Below are positions 42,224 through 51,420 of a stretch of 64,000 nt of DNA, piece by piece. The translations under genes and the position numbers were made by a program. Below the pieces are notes generated by a model. The model did not search any database. It was not told the origin of the DNA and saw only the letters and a list, made by a program, of their open reading frames with translations. The stretch comes from Massariosphaeria phaeospora (lineage: Eukaryota; Ascomycota; Dothideomycetes; Pleosporales): NCBI GenBank assembly GCA_011032825.1, contig JAADJZ010000002.1, positions 1,364,001 through 1,428,000 of the forward strand, written 5' to 3'. How positions within the stretch are numbered: position 1 is the stretch's first letter; the number at the start of each line of letters is the position of its first letter.

Positions 42224-43387
42224 ATGACAGAACGCATATCAAAAGTCTTCAGCCACTTGGCTCGCAAAAAAACACCACCTCCTCAGACCAAATCAACTCG
42301 CGGTATCTTTCCCTTCATGGAGCTACCCGCAGAGATCCGACTTCAGATCTACCCACTTGTTTCGTCGGGATACCTTCCATGGGCCGAACCATCTGACTAC
42401 ATGGGTTTATTCCTCTCCTGCGCGAAGATTCATGATGAGATGGAGCATGAAGCCATCAAAGCTGCTCCTCAAGCCGTCCAAGAACAGCAAGACAAGCTCG
42501 AGTGTTCTGTCTCCCTTCATCCGCAGGGTATGAATAGCCTCGCCGAACTGAGGAAGTTCATCGTCGAAGTGCCTTTGTGGGCTCTGGCAAAATGTAGCAC
42601 TGGACATTGTTATAGCCGCAAGCAAAACGCGATGGTACAGTCACTCCAACCCCTGATGGTACTGCACCTTACGAGTGTCACTGTACAGATCCAAGATGAG
42701 CCAGTCTTTGGTCGCTTAACAGAGATGCGAGAGACTATGTCACGAGACGAGTGGGCGGAGTTCATCAAGAGCTACAGCGGCTTCGCGCCGATAAAGCATC
42801 AAATTCGGGTGATAGAGTTAGGCTTGGGCTTCCTTCACCTCTCAAGGGAGCAGTCGACGGAGCTGGCGATTCACAATGTCGAAAACCCGCTAGACCGCAT
42901 GGAACGTGGCGACCGCTACCGTTATGCCACCACATACACGAACATCGTCCCATTCGCTACGCGTCTCAACTGTCTGATCTCTCCCAAACTGTGCGAGGCT
43001 CATAAAGATCAACATCACGCTTTCAACAACTGGTGCATCTACGCTCGCGGAGGACAAGTACGACATACTCCGCATGCAGACTTGTACCGGGTCAAAGTCA
43101 AGAAACTCACACTGGAACTGAAGAAGCTGGATCGCGACATATGGGCGGAGCGAAAAAACGCCGACGTCTATGGACTGCCATTTGTGAACTGGGTACGTTG
43201 GAACCCCGCTATGGACGGTCTCATCACGCGGAAATACGGGTGGGTGGTGCGCTGGGAAGACAAATTCGGCTTAACTGGTCCATGGTTCAATCGACGTCCC
43301 GCTCGCTTCATCTGGTATAAGGATGTCAAGAAGATTGAATCTGGATATATGGACGACTTTACCGGTATACGCCGGGCCCTTTATTAG
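42224..43387 (+). CDS. F-box-like protein B
   Basis: A single exon of 387 codons begins MTERISKVFSHLARKK. Residues ~30-50 read FMELPAEIRLQIYPLV, again the F-box-like LPxEIRxxIY motif, with LFLSCAKIHDEME following at the same distance as LYRSCKKIYQEM in the divergent neighbour. The body shows LHLTSVTVQIQD, where the neighbour has LHLESLTITLED, and TRLNCLISPKLCEAH against TRMNCILCPAICFDN, so the two are paralogs. The C-terminal part (WVVRWEDKFGLTGPWF...RFIWYKDVKK) also corresponds. A role as an SCF adaptor is family-level inference only. The frame is intact with no intron. Confidence 0.72.
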   Translation: MTERISKVFSHLARKKTPPPQTKSTRGIFPFMELPAEIRLQIYPLVSSGYLPWAEPSDYMGLFLSCAKIHDEMEHEAIKAAPQAVQEQQDKLECSVSLHPQGMNSLAELRKFIVEVPLWALAKCSTGHCYSRKQNAMVQSLQPLMVLHLTSVTVQIQDEPVFGRLTEMRETMSRDEWAEFIKSYSGFAPIKHQIRVIELGLGFLHLSREQSTELAIHNVENPLDRMERGDRYRYATTYTNIVPFATRLNCLISPKLCEAHKDQHHAFNNWCIYARGGQVRHTPHADLYRVKVKKLTLELKKLDRDIWAERKNADVYGLPFVNWVRWNPAMDGLITRKYGWVVRWEDKFGLTGPWFNRRPARFIWYKDVKKIESGYMDDFTGIRRALY

Positions 43388-44086
43388 CGGATTGGCGGTT
43401 GCCGTTCTAGCGAGAAAATTGGGCAAGCTATAAGGAGACATATGGGGTACTACAGACTTGCTATCTTGAGGGATATCAGTCTGTATAAGTACTGCGGTAG
43501 TTAAAGAAGACTTGCACGACTAAAATGTCCAAAACAATGATTACAATGACCAAACAATAGGAGCAACTTCGATGTGAAACACAATAAACATGATTCGAAA
43601 GATAAACTATCTGGTTAAGCATAGCAGCTCACACGGGATTCGCTGCCAATTGATGATAGAACATGCACGTCAAAACTACGATTAAGCAAGATATCTTGAA
43701 TAAATGTACAGTTCTTGTTCATGATTAAAAAGCCCCATTTATCTAACACGATAAGGGATACCTTGGATAGAACTAACAATATTATTAAGTGAGAGGTTGC
43801 ATCTATATCTACATAGGAGCACTGCGGCAATAAGAAAAAAGAAGTAGGGTTGGTTCTTTCATATCATTTCCATCAATTTCACGATTACTGATTCGAGCAA
43901 TTTTTCTGGTGATAACAAACAAGTGTGTGTAAAATGTACTATTCTCTACAAATTATGTAACTAGTACCCGGTAGTTCCGAATTTCCAGGAGTAGTAACGT
44001 AACTAGTAGGGCGATATGAGTACTGATTTGTCCCATGGGTCGCTGCTCTGGCCCTGAGAAATCAGCACTGGCCGATGACTGGACTC
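43388..44086. other. AT-rich intergenic stretch
   Basis: The region between convergent genes is AT-rich with no supported gene. A 71-codon minus-strand frame (43830-43615) is hydrophobic and probably incidental. The 3' ends of both neighbours should lie here. Confidence 0.45.
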
Positions 44087-44878
44087 TCAAAGAACCCTCC
44101 TACGTACACCCACGCAGAGCTTTTTCCTCAGCATCCGAACGCTATAGAGGTCGATATCCGTCGCCACCGGGGTATGCCATGTATATGTGCTCGGGAAATA
44201 ATCCTCGCTTCCGCATTTATCACACAGCCGCTCGCGAACAACATGAGCGGCGTCAAAATCTCCCAGCACCACTTGATCCGGCCGTCCCTCTTTTCCCCGG
44301 GTGAAAAAGATGTTCCTCGGGTGCACATCGCAGTGAACCAATCCGTATCTATGCATGTGATACACAGCTTTTTCGATGCTAGACACTACTAGTGGGGCAT
44401 TGAAAGATGCTACGTTCTGGATGAGGACGTCGATGCTGCACTCATACCGCTGGTATGCAATGCCGACAACGAGGTCAGATGCGTTGGTCACGACGCCGCG
44501 GTACGCGCAGATGTTCGGGTGCGGATGTCGCTTCAAGAGTTCGCCGCAGCGGATTTCCCTGCTCGCGCAGTCCTTTGAGTTTTGCAGTTCATCGCGAAGA
44601 AATTCGTCGTGAAGCATCAACCGTATCTTTTTGATGAAGACGTGAGCCGGCGGGGCCTCGGGATCTCCACGCCAGCGAGTCATCCTTGACGGGATGTATG
44701 GGATGTAGAGTTCGCGAGCGTCAATGGGTGTTTTCTGGAGAGTAGCGGGGTCTATGGTTTTGATTTGCTTTGTGGTGAGACGGGTTACGCCGTGCCAGAA
44801 TCGCTCTTGGGAATCTTGCAAGATGTAACGGATTGTGCCGTCCTGGAGGCGGCGGGTCTCAATGACTCGTAAAGCCAT
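44087..44878 (-). CDS. Atypical small protein-kinase-like protein A
   Basis: A single exon of 263 codons starts at the ATG at 44878 (MALRVIETRR), the position matching its paralog; upstream the frame has only TTG. Kinase landmarks are visible: HVFIKKIRL (beta-3 Lys), REIRCGELLKRHPHPN (helix C Glu), LVHCDVHPRNIFF (HRD variant HCD, with catalytic Asp and Asn) and LGDFDAAH (DFG variant DFD). All core catalytic residues are kept, so activity is possible. The C-lobe is much shorter than in ordinary kinases, ending soon after IDLYSVRML, possibly a truncation. It is the downstream member of a tandem pair with the gene at 45246-46082. Substrate and role are unknown. Confidence 0.72.
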   Translation of the reverse strand: MALRVIETRRLQDGTIRYILQDSQERFWHGVTRLTTKQIKTIDPATLQKTPIDARELYIPYIPSRMTRWRGDPEAPPAHVFIKKIRLMLHDEFLRDELQNSKDCASREIRCGELLKRHPHPNICAYRGVVTNASDLVVGIAYQRYECSIDVLIQNVASFNAPLVVSSIEKAVYHMHRYGLVHCDVHPRNIFFTRGKEGRPDQVVLGDFDAAHVVRERLCDKCGSEDYFPSTYTWHTPVATDIDLYSVRMLRKKLCVGVRRRVL

Positions 44879-45245
44879 ATTTGCCTGTTTTGGTTGCTGA
44901 AAATTCGGTTGCAACTTTCGGGAAATTTGGTCACTAGAAATTGCTGGGGACTAGTCAAGGAAAGGTTTTTGTTTATTTTACTATAGTATGGCAGTACGTA
45001 CGTTGATATATTATGTGAATCTGTGCTGTTGTATTGTGAACCAACAAAGCAAGAAATGAGCTATGTCATTGTGTATCAACTATGGAGATACAAAATAGTG
45101 ATGTTTCACTGAAGATACACGCATGCACAGGTTTAGATGTAGATATAGACACTTTGCATTTGAGAGTAGTAGCATCGTGCTCTTACTACCCTTTACATTC
45201 CCTTTCCTTCTTCGATACGAGACCTTGCTCAAGCTCACAAGCAAA
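44879..45245. other. Spacer between the tandem kinase-like genes
   Basis: AT-rich 367-bp gap holding the promoter of kinase-like gene A and the 3' flank of gene B. Runs of TATA-like sequence (GATATATTATG near 45005) occur, but none is clearly placed. Confidence 0.35.
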
Positions 45246-46082
45246 CTAGGAAGTTTTGCCAAAGAAGTTGGCATTCATATACGCCCGAAAAGCCGACGCT
45301 GGCGGAAACTTCGGCCCGCGGATCTTCTGCTCCAAGATGCTCAGACCATACTCATCAACCGACTTATCAACCGGGACGCCCCAAGAAAAGCCCGACGGCG
45401 TGTACTCTACCCGCCCGATCTTAGTACTCATGCGCTCCCCAAATGAATGCACCGCGTCAAAGTCACCCAGTACAACCTGATCCGGCTGGTCAGAAGCGCC
45501 GCGCGTGATGAAGATGTTAGCGGGGTGGACGTCGCAGTGGACGAGGCCGAGAGCGTGCATGTGCTTGACTGCTTGGGTGACGCTGTTTAGCATTAGGTCT
45601 TTTTCGAAAGCTTTCCCGAAGCGGAGATAATGGTCAAGGCTGGCTTCGTAGCGCTGGTACGCGATACCGACGACCCGGTTGGCGCGGTCCAGAACTACGC
45701 CCTTGTATGCGCAGAGGTTTGGATGCGGGTGTTTCCTCAGTATCTCGCCGATCTTGACCTCCCGCTTAATGAAATGCATGCAGAAGGTGGTGGTACTATC
45801 CTGAAAGAAGGTCCTCAGCTTGAGAGGGCGAGGGTACTTGATGTAAACCTCCGGGTCTCCACTGCAAGTGGCCAGGTACTTGGTCATTTCGGAGGGGTTG
45901 AAGGCGGGGTAGAAGCGGTCTGCATCGAAGAACTTTTTGCGGAGTTTGGTGAGATCGGTCACTTGTAGCTGTTCTGGGGAGGCATCGCTTACGCCGTGCC
46001 AGAGCTGCTCGTTGGAGTCTTGGAGGAGGTATTCGGTGGTGATGTCGTCGTGCTTATCAGTGTCGATAAGGCGGAGGGGCAT
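45246..46082 (-). CDS. Atypical small protein-kinase-like protein B
   Basis: A single exon of 278 codons begins MPLRLIDTDKHDD. It is collinear with the neighbour at 44087-44878: WHGVSDASPEQLQ against WHGVTRLTTKQIK, VYIKYPRPLKL (candidate beta-3 Lys), HPHPNLCAYKGVV, GIAYQRYEASLDHYL, LVHCDVHPANIFI and LGDFDAVHSF. HRD is again HCD and DFG is DFD. Both copies keep these changes, so they predate the duplication. The C-lobe ends at about residue 275, after VDEYGLSILEQKI. A TATATAAAAG element lies at 46160-46151, about 70 bp upstream of the ATG. The function is unknown; regulatory or pseudokinase roles are both possible. Confidence 0.73.
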   Translation of the reverse strand: MPLRLIDTDKHDDITTEYLLQDSNEQLWHGVSDASPEQLQVTDLTKLRKKFFDADRFYPAFNPSEMTKYLATCSGDPEVYIKYPRPLKLRTFFQDSTTTFCMHFIKREVKIGEILRKHPHPNLCAYKGVVLDRANRVVGIAYQRYEASLDHYLRFGKAFEKDLMLNSVTQAVKHMHALGLVHCDVHPANIFITRGASDQPDQVVLGDFDAVHSFGERMSTKIGRVEYTPSGFSWGVPVDKSVDEYGLSILEQKIRGPKFPPASAFRAYMNANFFGKTS

Positions 46083-46150
46083 GTTTGATATCTAGCCAGG
46101 CGACGCAATGCTTGAATGGTGAATCTGTGTCGATAATGGATGAAGAATCA

Positions 46151-46160
46151 CTTTTATATA
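46151..46160 (-). promoter_or_regulatory. TATA box of kinase-like gene B
   Basis: On the minus strand the sequence reads TATATAAAAG, a strong TATA match, 69-78 bp upstream of the ATG at 46082. The spacing allows a short leader. Seen in sequence only. Confidence 0.5.
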
Positions 46161-46525
46161 TGATTATTCCTTGCACTACGTGCGTGTATAATGTCGACGT
46201 CCGCATACGGTGTTGCGACAGTACTGTTTGCCAGACGTTTGATGATAGAAGGGAGCATCTTGCACAACATCTGGGGATCTGATGTTTTCATTCGGTGTCA
46301 CGATGTCTATCTATTTCTCGGCTACTTCGCACGACATACGGCCCGGCACCATGTGCTTGAAGAGTTCACGGGCACTGTCGCGTCCCTTGGTCAGCGTTGC
46401 CTCTACCAGATCCACTTGCTCTTGCGGTAACCCTTTCTGAAGTCGAGCCGACGCGATTTGGCGAGTCCTAGTCGTCACTTTCCCCACCCCATCTAACCCC
46501 CAACCGGCCGGCCAATCGATCCCCA

Positions 46526-47162
46526 CTAAGCCTCCTCCTGCTCAACAGTCTCGTCAGCGCCGGCCGGGTCACCAACTGTGGTCTGGGACCTCATCTCGCG
46601 GTGCCTCTCGCGTGGATTGCTGAACTGCACCCTACCAGCCGGCGCAGACAGCGGCATGCGAAAACGGTCCCTCCTTCGACCCCTCTCCAGCTCCTCGATA
46701 CGTTCGCGGTCCTCGTATTGGGTACGGAGGAGATCTTGAACCATGCCATCCAGAAAGTCGCTCTGGGCGATGGCGCGGTCGTTTGTGTCTTGAAGCTGGG
46801 ACTTTTCGCCCCGGAGGGATGTCAACTCAACTCGGTGTTCGTGGCGAAGGCGGCGAATGTCCTTTTCGTGCGTGTCCTTGAGAACTTCGGCGAACTCCGC
46901 GCGCAGGATGAGGAGGTTGTCATGCGCGGTGATGCGGAAGAAGAGGACTGTGGCGAGGGCAATGCTGCCGTGGATGATGAGGAGGAGGGTGAATTTATTG
47001 ATGTGCTCGGTCTTCACGTGTAAGTTAGTGTCACGATGTAAAAACGAAGGCAAGATGGGAAACACGTACGAGGTACCAAGCTGCTCCCGCGCCGGCAGTC
47101 AGCATGGACGCCATGATGAGGAGGAAGATGTCCAGCGGCGTGGGGAACACGTAGGGACGCAT
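46526..47162 (-). CDS. Small membrane protein with two helices and a coiled coil
   Basis: Exons 47162-47070 and 47011-46526, with a 58-bp intron (GTACGT, CTAAC branch, AAG, phase 0), give 192 residues. Residues 10-31 (DIFLLIMASMLTAGAGAAWYL) and ~40-58 (LLLIIHGSIALATVLFF) are membrane helices. Residues ~70-135 are a charged coiled coil (LRAEFAEVLKDTHEKDIRRL and onwards), and the tail is basic then acidic, ending VEQEEA. The hairpin-plus-coiled-coil form suggests a small organelle or ER membrane protein facing the cytosol. I do not recognise a named family. Splicing is supported because only exon 1 supplies an ATG with a helix that fits the second. Confidence 0.7.
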
Positions 47163-48490
47163 TGTTGCTGTTGGATTCGTACGCAGAGAGGGAAGACGAT
47201 GAGGTTGAGGTTGACAACGGGAGTAAAATTTGGAGGAGGGTTTGTGGCTTGGCCAAGCTTTGGCGAGGGAAGTGACGTTGCTTGGTCGACGGCGTGGGTG
47301 GCTGAGTCAGCGCGATATGAGGTAGGTAGTGGAAGAGCCTTGGAAAAGCCTTTGTTATGCGGTGGCAAAAAGAGAGGCAAACGCACCAAATAACCAAAGA
47401 TTCACCGGTGTAAAAGCGGCAAGCACTTCTAGACTTCTTACTACTCGGATTGGCTACTGCCTCTACAACCCCTTATTCTTTCATTCACCGTATGACAGTG
47501 TAGCTATAAGGTCTAAACTCTTTTTATACCCAAAGACTATTCCAATCCTCCTGTATCTAGGGTACAGTACGCAAGGGTAAGCGTTGAATGAATTAACAGA
47601 CTAATTCAATTTAGAAGCGTAGTGTCAGCTGTTTGTGGCTCTCTATCAAAGATCTCTGCATGCGCAGCTGTGCTGTTGTTAAGGTCACGTGCAGTTGTTT
47701 CTTGGCTGTCACCACAACCATGTGATCTGACATCGGATGGGACGATTTCACTGAACTCGTCTTGCACAGCTCGAAATTTGCAAATTTTCAACTATCGACC
47801 TATTCTATGAGACTGATAACGTTACCGTCTCGGCCCTGTACATTCTTCTCTTGTCTTTCTCGGACGACAACTGAACAATGCTCAGCCAACCGAGCGTTTG
47901 TAGCTTTCATCTGCCCTTGTATTCTCGCATCACTTACCCCTCCTTTTCTATTCTTTCTTGTATCTCGTTCGCCTAGTCTTTAGATCCTGGGGTTCAACAG
48001 TGCGATAATGTCAGCGTTTACCCGATGCCGATGCATTAGCCGATCCGAACTCCGAAATCTTAGCGGCGTCTCGTATCTAACGCGCTCTGAACTTCATCAA
48101 ACCTTCACGATATCACGGTCATGTCTCAAACGCGATAAGAAGCTTCGCATTATCGCATTTAGATGCATTCGTCGGGGTACGTCTTAGCCTTTGAACTTCG
48201 TGTCATGCTCGCTAATCTTCATCTCTCCAACTAGGCTACGAGCCTATAAGAACGATTTGTAGCTCCTGCAATGAGCATCTTTTCCTAAGCCTATGGTGTT
48301 AGAATTCTGTTTGATGCGGCTGTCCCGCTGTGCGATTGCCCGTGGCACAAAACGTCGTGTGCAGCGTATTGGCATAATTCACGAGAAGCTCGTCGCACGA
48401 ACGATTGACACTCAATTGAATACAATAATTCGTTCGCACAAAGGGACTGCGCATCGTTTCGCATGGAGTCTTTAGACATCCAGCATTGAG
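47163..48490. other. Intergenic upstream of the HET gene
   Basis: No supported gene in 1.3 kb. Open frames are at most 83 codons. The last 200 bp before 48491 should hold the HET gene promoter; no TATA box is clear. Confidence 0.4.
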
Positions 48491-50407
48491 ATGCGGCTTC
48501 TGAACATAAAGACGCGCCGCCTCGAAGAGTTCTTCGGAGACACCACCCCGCCCTACGCTATCCTGTCGCACACCTGGGGCCGAGACGAAGTCACGTTCCA
48601 AGACCTCAGCCGAGAAGAGCACAAGCTGCGCCATGGCTACAAGAAGATCGAAGGCTGTTGTCAAGCCGCAGCTGAGCAACGATTATCGTACGTGTGGGTT
48701 GACACCTGCTGCATCGACAAGTCGTCGAGTGCCGAACTCTCGGAAGCGATTAACTCCATGTTCAAATGGTACGAGACATCCACGGTGTGCTTTATCTACA
48801 TGGAAGACCTGCCTACAGGGACGGACCCGTTTTCGCTCACGTCGGCGTTTCGCCAAAGTCGATGGTGGACCCGAGGCTGGACATTGCAAGAGCTGCTCGC
48901 GCCGCGGCACATCATCTTCTTCGACTCGATCTGGAACCGGGTCTTCACGCCCGAAATGGGCCTGGATATGTTCAAGAAGATTGCCCTACCAGTGAGATCC
49001 GAGCATGCGGTGAAGCGCCCTCAACAACGCTCGGAAGACCACATACAGAAAATCATACAGCAGATTCGCTACGAACTCATCACCGAGATTACGGGGATTC
49101 CCAGCGCGGTGCTGGTCAAGGAGCTGCCGCTGTCGCAAGTGTCGGCAGCTTGCAAATTCGCCTGGGCGTCGCAGAGAGTGACCACGCGCGTGGAAGACAA
49201 GTCGTACTGTCTGATGGGTCTTATGGGCGTCAATATGCCGTTGTTGTATGGAGAAGGCGACAAAGCTTTCGTGCGCCTCCAGGAAGCAGTCATCAGCAGC
49301 TCTGACGACATCAGTCTGCTTGCCTGGGGTTATGGCTTGGCGTGGGAAGCTGTAGAAGAGCTCGGCCACGACAAGGCCCTGGCAATGTCTCCTACCGCTT
49401 TCATGGGATACCCAAAGTCGAACTATCAACATGTGCGGAGGCCGCCGAGGACGCATTCTACTGTGACGGGCCATGGCTTACACATTGAACTGTCTTTACG
49501 TTTGATAGATCCGAAGAATAGGGTATGGATCGGCATCATTGAAGACAGTCTAGACGAGGGCGAAGATCTTGAGGACAGTGGGTCTATCGCACTCGTTCTC
49601 AGGCAAAAGAGAGGGCAAGACTCACATACCTTTGAGAGTGCCCGCGGGTGTCCGGTTCTAAAGGTGCACAACTTCCACAGCCGCAAGCGATCGTTCCTGG
49701 GCTCCGTTTCAAAGATGATATATCTCCAAGACGGAGGGACGCCATCGACGTTTCCAACTCCGGAAGGCGTTCTCGGCCTGCCGAGCCCATGGCGTTCTCT
49801 CCCATTCCTGAGAACAAGGCCAAGCACCACCCAACCCCAGTACACCGCCGAACTCGCAATCTTCATCCGCAGCTTCCGCAACGTCGGATACACGGTCTCG
49901 AGCCGGTATCCGCCGATCGACCACGGCATGAAGTCCCTGTTCGCCCGCGAAGAAGCCTACAAGTGGGAACTGAGCGGCGGCCAGATCAAAAGCGAGTACA
50001 AGTCGCCCTTCGAATTCCTGCTCTGCCAAGGCCCCAGCAACGAGCAGTCGTACTTTGTTCTCTCGGACGCCAGGGGGCAGGGCATTGTAGCCAAAGTGCA
50101 GATCGCATACAAGGCGCCGTATATTGATTCGTACACGGTACATCTAGCGCGCTGTGAGGCCGGGCGGAATGCGACGGCACTGGAGTATGCTTGTGATGTT
50201 GCGGCTGGACCGCGCCGGTTTCGTAAGGTTGGGGGGTGGAATAGTTCGGTCGACTTGTGGAGCCCGGATGCGGCGAAGATACATGTCAGTGCGTGTCCGA
50301 GCCGGCAGCAGCTTGCGAAGAAGAATGTTAGGTATGCGCAGTGCAGCTTGGTGTGGAGTGGAGGGTGGGTGTCGGAGGCGGACCCGTCGATAGAAGTCCC
50401 TGGATAG
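48491..50407 (+). CDS. HET-domain (heterokaryon incompatibility-type) protein
   Basis: A single exon of 638 codons starts MRLLNIKTRRLEEFFGD. Residues ~20-165 are the HET domain in its usual order: YAILSHTWGRDEVTFQDL, then YVWVDTCCIDKSSSAELSEAINSMF, WYETSTVCFIYMEDL and RGWTLQELLAPRHIIFF. A second conserved block, RVTTRVEDKSYCLMGLMGVNMPLLYGEG, lies at about 235-262, as in the HET-E/HET-D group. HET domains trigger cell death in fungal non-self recognition. Here there is no C-terminal NACHT, ankyrin or WD40 part; the last ~370 residues are unrecognised. Whether it acts in incompatibility is unknown, because HET genes occur in dozens per genome. The frame is intact. Confidence 0.85.
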   Translation: MRLLNIKTRRLEEFFGDTTPPYAILSHTWGRDEVTFQDLSREEHKLRHGYKKIEGCCQAAAEQRLSYVWVDTCCIDKSSSAELSEAINSMFKWYETSTVCFIYMEDLPTGTDPFSLTSAFRQSRWWTRGWTLQELLAPRHIIFFDSIWNRVFTPEMGLDMFKKIALPVRSEHAVKRPQQRSEDHIQKIIQQIRYELITEITGIPSAVLVKELPLSQVSAACKFAWASQRVTTRVEDKSYCLMGLMGVNMPLLYGEGDKAFVRLQEAVISSSDDISLLAWGYGLAWEAVEELGHDKALAMSPTAFMGYPKSNYQHVRRPPRTHSTVTGHGLHIELSLRLIDPKNRVWIGIIEDSLDEGEDLEDSGSIALVLRQKRGQDSHTFESARGCPVLKVHNFHSRKRSFLGSVSKMIYLQDGGTPSTFPTPEGVLGLPSPWRSLPFLRTRPSTTQPQYTAELAIFIRSFRNVGYTVSSRYPPIDHGMKSLFAREEAYKWELSGGQIKSEYKSPFEFLLCQGPSNEQSYFVLSDARGQGIVAKVQIAYKAPYIDSYTVHLARCEAGRNATALEYACDVAAGPRRFRKVGGWNSSVDLWSPDAAKIHVSACPSRQQLAKKNVRYAQCSLVWSGGWVSEADPSIEVPG

Positions 50408-51420
50408 TAACACCTATGGGTCGAACCACTCGCCCAGCTCGCGTTGAAACCAGTGAGGCTCGTCGCAGCAGCATGCGAAAACGTTGTAAGGGCATACCTC
50501 AGATGTAGTAATTCCAAAGCTAAAGAGTACGCATGGCTACTCGGCGTACCGTGGCTCTGATAGCTCGTTCCACAAAACGGACCGTTCTGTCAAGCTCCCG
50601 AGTAAACTGGGTAAACAGACTTCTCATGGACAGCTTTCCTCAGCCGCTGCAAGACGCGTAATTGCGTCTCATGTGTACGATTCCCCGTCCAATGCCATGC
50701 GTTCTGCAATCGAGCATTGAACTGGGCGAGAGTCCAGACCAAGCGAGCGCCTAGACGTCGATGTCTGCGCCCCTGACTCCGCGTTGTTTGGCTGCGGCGC
50801 AATCCCAGCGGCCGCTGATGTCACGGTGCAGGAAAGCTTGAAACCGGGTCGATGCCCCCTTGGCGGCGACGTGTCTGGGGTCGCCAAGGGGTGCCGTGCG
50901 GACAAGCAATCGCGAAGCTTCGCACCGGTGCCCCACATGACAAGAACGTGGGAAACCCATGGCGAGGACGGCAATAGACGTCCAGAGACATCAATTGAAC
51001 TGCAACAGCGCGACGCCTTCGTGAAGCCGGGCGATTCATTATTGCTCCTGTGCCCCTCGCGCTAGCGGCTGTAGCGAATCTCAGCCGTCCACGGGTCCAC
51101 GCTTGCACGTCCCTGACAGCCTTCATCAAATCTTGGAATACCTGATGCGCGCCAACAGCAACACCCTGTCCGGTCGCCATGACGCCGCGCAGGCCTGCAT
51201 ACATGTCTTCGCTTCCCCCAACGTCTCCTCCCTGCTCCCCACACGATTTCGCTTTCCTCACCCGCGCAGGCTTCAGCTCGCCGTGTGTTGACGACGCCCG
51301 CGCTCTCCTCTCCTGAAACGCAACCTCCGCATTCCCTGCCGCCGCAATATATGCAGGTAGATCGCCAATCCAGATAGCCACAGCCTCGTCTCCCCACAGC
51401 CTCGTCCTCTCACATACGCA
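50408..51420. other. Intergenic, GC-rich, no supported gene
   Basis: A 186-codon minus-strand frame (51381-50821) opens with GTG, has no ATG before residue ~60 and no domain, so I treat it as incidental. The stretch ends with the promoter and leader of the exchanger gene. Confidence 0.45.

Noticed and set aside
50821..51397. Minus-strand frames of 186 and 111 codons before the exchanger gene
   Set aside because: The longer one opens at GTG, and the two overlap in different frames in GC-rich DNA; no conserved motif.
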